NCBI GenBank assembly: GCA_964595365.1
Contig: CAZQQC010000035.1
Span: 1-22,427 of the forward strand
Length of the DNA stretch: 22,427 nucleotides
Direction of reading: 5' to 3'
Source: Fen-1258 sp964595365
GTDB lineage: Bacteria > Bacteroidota > Ignavibacteria > Ignavibacteriales > Melioribacteraceae
Under the pieces are notes generated by a model. The model worked only from the letters and a program-made list of their open reading frames with translations, ran no database searches and had not been told where the DNA came from. How positions within the stretch are numbered: the stretch's first letter is position 1; each line of letters begins with the position of its first letter. This document shows, one piece after another, positions 15,109-22,427 of this stretch. The translations under genes and the position numbers were made by a program.

Positions 15109-16896
15109 ATGAAAATATCGAATTCGGTTTTACGATTATTCTTATTTAGTGTTATCGGCACATCAAGTCTTATCGCGCAATACACACGACTCGATTGGAG
15201 AGTGCATAATGTTGGTAAAGTGCGTCAGCTGGTAACAAATATGGGAACGTTGTGGAAAGCTGCAACTAACTATCCCGGACTCATTTTTTCTGAATTCCCC
15301 CCGAATAGCTACGAAGAGCACATCGGCGAAGCCGGGATCTGGGTTGGAGCAATTTCTGGAAAGGACACATTGGTTTCCGTTACAACAAGCTGGAATTCAT
15401 CATTTGAGTTTTATCCTGGCACAGAACCATGGGACACTATTTGGGTTGTTGAAAAAGGCGAAACGGCAAATATTCCATACCTTCCAAACTATGTTGGTGT
15501 ATCGGATCAGGATTTTGTGGCAAAATATAACGACTACAATCCGGTTAGTCTGGCAGTTAGCACACACAAACCATTGTATTTAGATGTCATCCAGGAGAGT
15601 TACGCATGGAGTTCACCACCGTACGACGAGATGATCGCTTTTCGTTTTCACATCATACCAAAGCAAACCCCATTGAAAGATGTCTATGTTGCTTATTGGC
15701 TAGACGGCAATGTTGGCACTATCTCGGAAGGGTGGGCTTTTGCACTCGACGACCGTACAATCTATGACTCTACTCAACATCTAGGAATAGCAGCCGATCG
15801 ACCTGGTGGTGTCGATGGTACAGCATATAGTCCTATAGGGATTAAAATCTATCCCCCGAAAAATATACTCCCCGATTCAATAAGGTGGTCATTTAATTGG
15901 GTCCCAAATTCGGGTGTTAGTCCTCCAAGGAGTGACGCGCTTCGTTACCTGGAAATGTCAAATGGAAAAATAATGCCTATTGACGAAGACTATAATGGTT
16001 CACAATTTTTCATTGCTTTTGGACCTTTTCAGCTACTTGAAAAAGATACACTTAGTTTCATGGCGGGTCTTATTTTTGGCAAGGGTCTAGATGGTCTATA
16101 CAAAAATGTACGTTCGTTAGATTGGCTCAAGGAAAAAAATTTCAAAGTACCTTCTCCACCACCCAAACCACTACTCCGCACTATAACAGCAAACAAAAGT
16201 ATAACGCTGAATTGGGAACCCCGTTCTGGAGATGTTAATCCGGAGTTATATGAAGATCCCTACCGTGCTGATACCGTGAAGAAACCCTTTGAAGGGTACA
16301 GGCTGTATAAAAGCACCAGGAGCATAGACGGCCCCTGGACACTTCTAGCCGAGTATGATATTGTAGATAATATAGGTTACGATACAGGTTTACAATATAC
16401 CTATAAGGATGAGGGATTGTTGAATAACGTGGAATACTTTTATACACTAACGGCGTTCTCGAAGCCCGATGTAGTTAATGGTTTTCCATCCCTCGAAAGC
16501 AGCTTACGCTCTAACTCACAAAAAGTAGTCCCCGGGTCGGTGCCAGTACAAAATGTTGGTAGCGTTGTCGTAGTGCCGAATCCGTACCGGGGAGATATAG
16601 CTTACAACACCTATAATCCACCATGGGAAAAACCACAGGGCACACGACCCTGGTGGATGGAGCAGGACCGCCACATACAATTTATCAATCTACCGGAGCG
16701 GTGTGAAATCAAAATTTATACGCTGGCTGGTGACCTTGTGAATACTATCTACCACGACAATCCGTACAAGGGCTTTGAAGATTGGAATCTCACCTCGTCG
16801 GTTGGCCAGGCTGTATCGAGTGGAATTTATTTGTTTAGTGTTGAAGATAAAACTAACGGGCAAGTTCAAGTCGGAAAGTTTGTGGTCATTAAATAA
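15109..16896 (+). CDS. secreted FN3 protein with T9SS-like C-terminus, paralogue B
   Basis: 595 residues with the same architecture as paralogue A: signal peptide (SSLIAQY), a large unrecognised domain to about residue 340, FN3 at about 350-465 (PFEGYRLYKSTRSIDGPWTLLAEYD, YFYTLTAFSK), and a C-terminal T9SS-type module from about 485 (VVPNPYRGDIAY, KIYTLAGD, GQAVSSGIYLFSVEDK, VGKFVVIK). The first 45 or so residues and the last 30 are almost identical to paralogue A, while the interior is only about half identical by eye, with insertions such as DRTIYDSTQH. Conserved landmarks include PNYVG.DQDFV, AWSSPP.DE and FGPFQL. The promoter-proximal spacer and ribosome site are copied from paralogue A. 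It probably has the same role with a different ligand or partner preference. Confidence 0.85.
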   Translation: MKISNSVLRLFLFSVIGTSSLIAQYTRLDWRVHNVGKVRQLVTNMGTLWKAATNYPGLIFSEFPPNSYEEHIGEAGIWVGAISGKDTLVSVTTSWNSSFEFYPGTEPWDTIWVVEKGETANIPYLPNYVGVSDQDFVAKYNDYNPVSLAVSTHKPLYLDVIQESYAWSSPPYDEMIAFRFHIIPKQTPLKDVYVAYWLDGNVGTISEGWAFALDDRTIYDSTQHLGIAADRPGGVDGTAYSPIGIKIYPPKNILPDSIRWSFNWVPNSGVSPPRSDALRYLEMSNGKIMPIDEDYNGSQFFIAFGPFQLLEKDTLSFMAGLIFGKGLDGLYKNVRSLDWLKEKNFKVPSPPPKPLLRTITANKSITLNWEPRSGDVNPELYEDPYRADTVKKPFEGYRLYKSTRSIDGPWTLLAEYDIVDNIGYDTGLQYTYKDEGLLNNVEYFYTLTAFSKPDVVNGFPSLESSLRSNSQKVVPGSVPVQNVGSVVVVPNPYRGDIAYNTYNPPWEKPQGTRPWWMEQDRHIQFINLPERCEIKIYTLAGDLVNTIYHDNPYKGFEDWNLTSSVGQAVSSGIYLFSVEDKTNGQVQVGKFVVIK

Positions 16897-16938
16897 TTTT
16901 AAGACTCGCGAGCAGATTATTCTTTTTACGAGCTGATG

Positions 16939-17038
16939 TTACGCAAGGTTGGGGCTTGACAAACGAATTTTTGTTGTCTTAGAGAAAAATATTCGTTTGG
17001 CAATTTTAATTTTTCACAGTCAATCAAACCTTGTGTAA
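16939..17038. repeat. outer inverted repeat flanking a hairpin
   Basis: TTACGCAAGGTT (16939-16950) and AACCTTGTGTAA (17027-17038) are inverted with one mismatch in 12 bp, enclosing the inner hairpin at 16956-17003. The 100-bp arrangement could be a small palindromic element or a regulatory region. This 212-bp gap before the next ATG contains no gene that I can support. Confidence 0.45.
16956..17003 (+). terminator. hairpin with U-rich tail, probable operon end
   Basis: TTGACAAACGAATTTTT (16956-16972) pairs with AAAAATATTCGTTTGGCAA (16985-17003), with one mismatch and one bulge, around a 12-base loop. The following TTTTAATTTTT is U-rich. This would end the transcript after paralogue B. The left arm starts with TTGACA, but the sequence 17 bp on (TTAGAG) is a poor -10 box, so a promoter is less likely. 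Confidence 0.5.
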
Positions 17039-17108
17039 GGTAAACAAGGTCAAGTATTTCATAAAATGTTTATTACGGATAAGTACAATAAATGCTAAAG
17101 GTGAAAAA

Positions 17109-19874
17109 ATGTATCGGTATAAATGGGTTATCATTATCAATATTTTTCTTCAAGCATATTTCCTTAGGATAGAAGCGCAAACGCAAGACTCTGTTTACTA
17201 CAGGAATTTTGTTAAACATTCTGACGGTTCACTATGCACTCATACTCCGCCTTTAACTAGCTTTGTGGTCTATCTTAACCGGGATGAAAGCAAAACACTT
17301 ACCGAGAGTTCCGCCCGCTGGGGTCTATCCCCGGATCCAAATATTGATGGCAAAGGTGTGTTTGGTGTTGAACTCGGTAACTTTATCAATCCGGGTCTAA
17401 AAGTTGGCGATAGTGTATTCGTCCGCTTCACATGCTATGCAAGGGGAGAACAGGAAGTGCTTTCCGACATGGTAAACAATATTCCGTTTGTGAGATTTCC
17501 ACTTTTTTTGAATCTTGCTAAAAAAAATATTCTGCAACAACCTCAAAACTTGAAAGTGTCAGTCAGCCCCCAAAAATATCGGGTGCTTCAATGGGATCCG
17601 GTTAGCGGTGCAACGTATACTCTGTACCGTCGCAATTTTTCCGATACGTTGTTAAACGGAAAGCCGCGCGGTCTGTATGAACGTCTTGCCGTAAATCTCA
17701 CAACTACATCTTATGTCGATTCCTCCTCTTTTAAGAGTTACTATCACGGTTACATTGTTTTTGCTGCCGCGGGTGATGGCGTTTACAGTGGCGCATCGAA
17801 TGAAGTAGCCGAACCTGACACGAATAGATTCCTGCTCAGAGCAGTACCAACTGCCACAACAGTTGCTCTCTCCTGGAGTCCTGTACCGGATCCGAATCAC
17901 GTTGTGAAAGGATACAATATTTACAGACGCACCGAAAACAGTACATACGGCCAGCCGATCGGTTACAGCGGTCTGGATACAATGTTCATTGTTACACGCT
18001 TGCCGCTCGGAACAAAATTTCTCTACAAAGTGAAAGGCAGAATCGATGCTGCAAAGGAGTTCGGTGAATCAAATGAAGTAGATGCAGTTACCCTCACTTC
18101 ACGGGAGGGGTTCTATTCGTATGCAAACCTTAAGGTGGCTGTAGTTGTTTATAAAAATACCAATCGCGGTTCCATTTCGGATGCCGAAGTAGTGAAGATC
18201 CGCAAGATGCTCGAAGTCGGCAGACTTTTTTATTGGAGAAATTCTTTAATGAAATTGAATACACAGTTGACCTACTATTTGATTGATACCTACAAGAATT
18301 TTCCAAGTCTGAGTGATTATGCAGTAGGCCAAACTGCGGATGATCTTAAGGCGCTGGGTGTTATGAACACGCAGTATGATATTGTATTTCGTATTTCCCG
18401 TGCAACCAGCGGATATTGGTCATTCGGTGTTCTGAATTTGAATTTGCCAGGACCTTCCCGGAACACAGGCTTTTCACATGTAGAATGGCCTGTCTGGACA
18501 GGCGTTCAATATCCTGCTTATCAATCCGGTATCGATTTTGGATTAACCTGGGTTTTTATTCACGAGGTTCAGCACGCTATCGATGCGCTTTATGCAGTCA
18601 ACAACCAGCCTTTAATGTACAATGGCGATCTACCGTCAGAATTTCCTGTTCCCGCAGGCGAGCAACTGGATTTTCAAGCAAAGATATTCCGCGATTTTGT
18701 TGGGTACGAAAAATTGTTGCCTCAGTGGGGCGGCATACAGGAAGCAGTAGATGCTGATAAAGATGCATTTCCGGATAACGATCCGCTTCTGCCGTTGGAT
18801 GAAGCGCGCTTCGGAAGCAGTGCCCTTCAAGTTGATACAGATGGAGATGGCTACACGGATCGCCAGGAAGCTCTGGATGGTATTTACGGCGGAAGTAATC
18901 CTACCAATAGCGACACGGATAATGACGGCATTAGAGATGGTGACGATCCTTATCCGCGTTACCCCGTGAAAACTGATATTCCTACCTTCACCCCCACAAT
19001 GGATGGTGTTATCGAAAGCGGATGGCATCTTGTAAATGACAAGGTAAGTTTCTCTCCAGTTAGCTTCGATCCTAAAATTTATCTTAACCACGACAATAAC
19101 TATCTGTACTTTGCACTCGATTTGAGCAATACAGGCAAGCCCCAACAACAGCAGCTACAGTTTGATTTTGGAGCGGACGGATGGTGGTGGGGAAGCGGAA
19201 ATACGATCATGACGATTGATAGATTACAAGGTAGGTTCACCGAATTTCATACATGGGATGCGAACCCCGAGGTTCAAGCTTATGCCCTGTCGATCAATCC
19301 GAACGGTGGTGGAATGGGAATGTGGGATGATGATGCTGCATATCAACAAAAATTTAAGAGACGGATAATCGACCCTTCATTGGTTATTTTAAAAGTTACT
19401 TCATCTCAAATTGAAATGGCAATTCCCAAAAGTAATTACGGGGGACTCACATTAACTAGCGGAAGCAGAATCGGATTAAACATTACATATTATTTTCCTG
19501 CTAGCTACGTTCCTGCGTTCTGGGCATCAACATTCGACCGGTACAGCTTTGTCAATTTTGTAATAGACAACACAGTGGATGTGGAGAGAAACACGCAGGA
19601 TGGAATTGTCTCTACATTTTCGCTGGATCAAAACTATCCCAATCCATTCAATCCTCGAACAATGATTAGTTATCAACTGCCAACGGGTAGTTTTGTGACA
19701 CTCAAAATTTTTGACGTACTCGGACGGGAAGTTACAACACTCGTGAATGAATGGAAAGACGCCGGTAGGTACAAAGTAGAATGGAAAGGAGAGAACCAAC
19801 CAAGCGGAGTCTATCTCTACCGTCTTCAAGCAGGAAGTTTTCAAGAGACACGAAAGATGATATTGCTTCGGTAA
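17109..19874 (+). CDS. large secreted HExxH protein with FN3, TSP3-like repeats and T9SS tail
   Basis: 921 residues from ATG 17109, chosen because AAAGGTG lies at 17097-17103 and MYRYKWVIIINIFLQAYFL makes a signal peptide. The upstream in-frame TTG at 17031 lies in an inverted repeat. Two FN3 domains cover about 142-235 and 235-327. The middle domain (ANLKVAVVVYKN, then GLTWVFIHEVQHAIDALY) carries a zinc-peptidase HExxH motif at 485-489. Residues about 547-620 are acidic calcium-binding repeats like thrombospondin type 3 (DADKDAFPDNDP, DTDGDGYTDRQE, DTDNDGIRDGDD). A CBM9/DOMON-like beta domain covers about 622-820. The tail is a type A T9SS sorting domain (FSLDQNYPNPFNPRT, FDVLGREVTTLVNE, SGVYLYRLQAG). 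It is probably a surface metallopeptidase, possibly targeting glycoproteins; the third zinc ligand is not assigned. Confidence 0.85.
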   Translation: MYRYKWVIIINIFLQAYFLRIEAQTQDSVYYRNFVKHSDGSLCTHTPPLTSFVVYLNRDESKTLTESSARWGLSPDPNIDGKGVFGVELGNFINPGLKVGDSVFVRFTCYARGEQEVLSDMVNNIPFVRFPLFLNLAKKNILQQPQNLKVSVSPQKYRVLQWDPVSGATYTLYRRNFSDTLLNGKPRGLYERLAVNLTTTSYVDSSSFKSYYHGYIVFAAAGDGVYSGASNEVAEPDTNRFLLRAVPTATTVALSWSPVPDPNHVVKGYNIYRRTENSTYGQPIGYSGLDTMFIVTRLPLGTKFLYKVKGRIDAAKEFGESNEVDAVTLTSREGFYSYANLKVAVVVYKNTNRGSISDAEVVKIRKMLEVGRLFYWRNSLMKLNTQLTYYLIDTYKNFPSLSDYAVGQTADDLKALGVMNTQYDIVFRISRATSGYWSFGVLNLNLPGPSRNTGFSHVEWPVWTGVQYPAYQSGIDFGLTWVFIHEVQHAIDALYAVNNQPLMYNGDLPSEFPVPAGEQLDFQAKIFRDFVGYEKLLPQWGGIQEAVDADKDAFPDNDPLLPLDEARFGSSALQVDTDGDGYTDRQEALDGIYGGSNPTNSDTDNDGIRDGDDPYPRYPVKTDIPTFTPTMDGVIESGWHLVNDKVSFSPVSFDPKIYLNHDNNYLYFALDLSNTGKPQQQQLQFDFGADGWWWGSGNTIMTIDRLQGRFTEFHTWDANPEVQAYALSINPNGGGMGMWDDDAAYQQKFKRRIIDPSLVILKVTSSQIEMAIPKSNYGGLTLTSGSRIGLNITYYFPASYVPAFWASTFDRYSFVNFVIDNTVDVERNTQDGIVSTFSLDQNYPNPFNPRTMISYQLPTGSFVTLKIFDVLGREVTTLVNEWKDAGRYKVEWKGENQPSGVYLYRLQAGSFQETRKMILLR

Positions 19875-19915
19875 AAGATAAATTATTTAATTCTCAATTT
19901 GATGGAAAAATTACT

Positions 19916-22427
19916 ATGAAAAAAATTATTGTTTTTCTTGTCCTAGGGCAGGTTGTTGCGCTTGCGCAGCAAGTGAAACCCTATCTTTCCAATCTCTCTG
20001 CAACAAAGAACTCGCCTCTCTATACTACATACGCGGCAGCAATGGAACGCTCGGAGTTTACGCTTGATGAAGGGTATCATTTCCTTTTTTATGATTCGAC
20101 ACGCGGGGCAGACTTTATAACCGATAATGCAGGCAATTGGTCTCTCGGTTTTCGGAAAGGGGCAAAGTATGTTTCATCAATCAACGAAATGTTTAAGGAA
20201 CCTGTTATTACTGTATCATATCCGGATCTGCTAAAATATAATTTCTATCCTTTCGAGGATATCAAAGTGGATGTGTCGTTTTTAGTGTATAGCTCTCATA
20301 CTGCAATTCAGGACATAACAATTACAAATCTCGGTTCACAAAAAAAAGTCATAGATATTTTGCCTTATCTGCGGAACGATTACCGTTCATTTAACGAAGT
20401 GCAAATTCTTAAAGAGAAAAATGCAATTACATTTTCGCATGAAGAACTTCCGGATAGCTGGGTGCTTGACCATAAGGTGCCTTATGTCGACAAAGTGTAT
20501 AATGCATTTCTCTTTTCCGAACCGATGGATCGATATGCAAGTTTCAGTAGTTATGAAGGGGAACCGGTGTATATCCCTCAAAAAATTGAATTGGAAAAAC
20601 GAAGCGGGTATACCCTGTGGGGAAGAATTTTTCATAAAGATGGAGAGCGATGCCGTCATCTTCCTCCCTCATTAAAAATTATGGCAATGTTGAATAATGA
20701 CAATAATAGAATTCTTACAGAAAATTCGCCGCGATGGGGAAGCACACTGACAAATATGAATCCATATAGTTTGTACGGTGCTGAATTGGGAGTTTTGGGA
20801 GCGGTGAAAACCGGAGATGCTTTTTCACTTGTTCTCTCATGTAAAGAATCGAATCAGGATGTTGTTATTCACGGAACAGTCACCGATACATCAAAAGGAC
20901 ATGACCGGCGAATTGATGGTAAACTGAATGATGCTACATTGATCGATGCCCCGCACGGTGTGAAACGCGATATCTTGCGCAACGGAACAGAATTGCATTT
21001 GTACTGGGAAAAAAGTGAAGTCAATATTAAGTATAATATCTACAGACGCGATTATTCTAAAAGCGGTGTTTATGAATTGATAGCTTCGTCCCTTGAACAA
21101 CCTTTCTTCACGGATAAAAATATTTCCGATGATAAAGTTTATGGCTATGTTATAACTGCGGTTGATACGCAGGGACGTATGAGTATGCATTCGGACGAAG
21201 TAAATAATATTGAAGAAAGCGATTTTCTAACCGATGTTAAATATTCCGGTAAAGTAAAAGGTGACGTAAAAGATTTTGCAAAAATTATTTCTGCATCCAA
21301 ACGTTTTGAGATTGATCCCGGGGCAAATAAACACCTGCGAATTATTCGCACGGTGCAAAGACCGGAAGACGACATAAATAAAACTATTGCGGAAGCACAA
21401 AAATTATTATCGGAAAATATAAATAAATATCTCGGTGCAAACGAAAAACTATTTTCATCTATTCCGGTTCTTAAATTCGATAACCCCGACAAAGAAATGT
21501 TGTACTGGACTGCATTTTCGCTTATGCGCCAGGTAATGCTGCCGGCGGAAGGAAAAAGCAGTTACAACTATTATGTGTTTTCACGTGAACCACAGTGGGG
21601 ATGGGGGCACGGCGGACAGGTTTTCCATGAGAGTTTAACAATGTTAGCATATGCGTTTATGGATGGTGCAAGCGCAATGAATTCTCAGCGTGTTTACAGG
21701 GAACGTCAGCACAAAGATGGGTATATCAACTACCGCACCGGTCCATTTCTCGATGAAACAATTCCTTATGAAAATCAGCTTACATCCTCCGCACCGTGGT
21801 ATGCCTGGCAGAATTGGGAGATTTATAAAATTACAAAGGATAAAAAATTTCTTGAAGAGATGTATAAATCGAGCAAATCATTCTACAATTACTATGTAAA
21901 GAATAGAGACAGCGATGGCGATGGGCTCTGTGAGTGGGGTGCTCATGCGGTTCTTGAAAGTGTCCGCGATGGAAAAGTTGCAGTGTGGGATGAAGTAGGT
22001 TGGCCCGGCAATTTTGAAGCGGTTGATCTAAATTCAATGTTAGTTATGGAAGAAAAATCTCTTGCAGCAATGGCTGCCGAACTCGGAGAAAAAAATGAAG
22101 CCACGGAGTGGAAACAAAAAGCAGATATCCGTGCAAAAAAAATCAACGAGACAATGTGGGATGACTCGACCGGCTTCTACTATAACGTAGATAAAGTAAC
22201 AAATAAATTCACCCACAAAAAGCTCAACGATCTGAAGCGTGAGGAGATTATAGGATTTCTTCCGCTATGGGCAGGTGTTGCCGATGAACGACAGGCAAAA
22301 AAACTTATGCAGAAGTTGATGGATCCCAAAAAATTCTGGCGCAAGTATGGCGTACCAACACTTGCCGCCGACGATTCATATTATAATCCTAAAGGATATT
22401 GGAATGGTCCCGTTTGGGTGCAGTGGA
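19916..22427 (+). CDS. GH63-like glycoside hydrolase, exported (3' truncated)
   Basis: At least 837 residues, open to the window end. The signal peptide is MKKIIVFLVLGQVVALAQQ. Residues about 40-345 are beta-rich. About 350-430 look like an inserted FN3-type module (GTELHLYWEKSEVNIKYNIYRRDY, VYGYVITAVDTQGR). From about 520 a helical (alpha/alpha)6 barrel begins (EMLYWTAFSLMRQVML, EPQWGWGHGGQVFHES, YENQLTSSAPWYAW, DSDGDGLCEWG, VAVWDEVGW, EEKSLAAMAAELG). It runs into FLPLWAGVADERQAKKL and ADDSYYNPKGYWNGPVWVQW, a GH63/mannosyl-oligosaccharide-glucosidase-like signature. D692 in VWDEVGW is at the place of the general acid; the second catalytic residue is probably beyond the window. GH63 enzymes cleave alpha-glucosides, and relatives act on mannosylglycerate. 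It follows the HExxH protein by 41 bp, so co-transcription is likely. Confidence 0.85.
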   Translation, partial: MKKIIVFLVLGQVVALAQQVKPYLSNLSATKNSPLYTTYAAAMERSEFTLDEGYHFLFYDSTRGADFITDNAGNWSLGFRKGAKYVSSINEMFKEPVITVSYPDLLKYNFYPFEDIKVDVSFLVYSSHTAIQDITITNLGSQKKVIDILPYLRNDYRSFNEVQILKEKNAITFSHEELPDSWVLDHKVPYVDKVYNAFLFSEPMDRYASFSSYEGEPVYIPQKIELEKRSGYTLWGRIFHKDGERCRHLPPSLKIMAMLNNDNNRILTENSPRWGSTLTNMNPYSLYGAELGVLGAVKTGDAFSLVLSCKESNQDVVIHGTVTDTSKGHDRRIDGKLNDATLIDAPHGVKRDILRNGTELHLYWEKSEVNIKYNIYRRDYSKSGVYELIASSLEQPFFTDKNISDDKVYGYVITAVDTQGRMSMHSDEVNNIEESDFLTDVKYSGKVKGDVKDFAKIISASKRFEIDPGANKHLRIIRTVQRPEDDINKTIAEAQKLLSENINKYLGANEKLFSSIPVLKFDNPDKEMLYWTAFSLMRQVMLPAEGKSSYNYYVFSREPQWGWGHGGQVFHESLTMLAYAFMDGASAMNSQRVYRERQHKDGYINYRTGPFLDETIPYENQLTSSAPWYAWQNWEIYKITKDKKFLEEMYKSSKSFYNYYVKNRDSDGDGLCEWGAHAVLESVRDGKVAVWDEVGWPGNFEAVDLNSMLVMEEKSLAAMAAELGEKNEATEWKQKADIRAKKINETMWDDSTGFYYNVDKVTNKFTHKKLNDLKREEIIGFLPLWAGVADERQAKKLMQKLMDPKKFWRKYGVPTLAADDSYYNPKGYWNGPVWVQW

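Larger units (their letters stand above)
15059..16920 (+). repeat. duplicated block, copy B
   Basis: This is the second copy of the block at 12283-14110. The left boundary is sharp at GGAAGAAC (15059), after unrelated sequence ending TTTTCCCG. On the right, similarity continues past the stop codon of paralogue B (AAATAATTTTAA, GCGAGCAG, then ATTAT against GTTAT in copy A) to the point where the PorV-like gene would start. There the ATG is lost and similarity ends. Confidence 0.85.

Noticed and set aside
17031..17108. Upstream TTG start for the HExxH protein
   Set aside because: It would place 26 residues before the signal peptide and begins inside an inverted repeat; ATG 17109 has an AAAGGTG site and a proper signal sequence.
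18748..18965. Dockerin domain in the HExxH protein
   Set aside because: The spacing and DxDxDG repeats fit thrombospondin type 3-like repeats better, and no cohesin is present nearby.
18636..19148. Long minus-strand open frame (170 residues)
   Set aside because: It is antisense to the strongly conserved calcium-repeat region, with no ribosome site or recognisable domain.
21298..21308. Operator-like CAAACGTTTTG
   Set aside because: Asymmetric and inside the GH63-like coding sequence; likely chance.

Overview
The window looks like a chromosomal segment of an Ignavibacteria-type or related Bacteroidota/FCB-group bacterium. The evidence is C-terminal type IX secretion (T9SS) sorting domains of the NYPNPFNP kind, a TonB-dependent receptor with an N-terminal carboxypeptidase-regulatory-like domain, a PorV/PorQ-family protein, lipoproteins, and a mannose-type glycosidase at each edge. 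Most genes have recognisable AGGAG-like ribosome binding sites. All real genes read on the + strand. I see no tRNA, rRNA, CRISPR array, transposase or phage gene.

Layout. (1) 1-2424: the C-terminal end of a GH38 alpha-mannosidase, then an exported amidase-signature hydrolase. (2) 2425-3814: a 66-bp palindromic repeat, a sigma70-like promoter, a perfect 18-bp LacI-type operator, a LacI-family repressor gene, and a second copy of the operator core just after it. (3) 3815-9541: an exported M24-fold protein lacking three of the five usual metal ligands, a two-LamG surface protein with a T9SS tail, and two probable lipoproteins, the second with a ThuA/glutamine-amidotransferase-like domain. (4) 9550-16896: a TonB-dependent receptor, a secreted FN3 protein, a PorV-like outer-membrane protein, and a second paralogue of the FN3 protein. 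(5) 16897-17108: nested inverted repeats, probably an operon end. (6) 17109-22427: a large secreted HExxH protein with calcium-type repeats and a T9SS tail, then a GH63-like glycosidase cut by the window end.

How the genes may work together. The repressor and its two operators make a LacI-controlled unit starting at the M24 protein plausible. Tight spacing through 16896 would allow one long transcript. The contents (LamG protein, surface lipoproteins, TonB receptor, secreted partner, PorV-like protein) suggest surface capture and uptake of a glycan or glycoconjugate. No SusD gene is present. The GH38 and GH63-like enzymes on either side point to mannose- or glucose-containing oligosaccharides, but the substrate cannot be read from the sequence.

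The most unusual signal is in part 4. The second FN3-protein gene is preceded by a 39-bp relic of the 3' end of the TonB receptor gene and followed by a trace of the PorV gene start, so it came from a duplication. The relic and both gene ends are nearly identical between copies while the gene interiors are strongly diverged. This mosaic pattern implies recombination or gene conversion.
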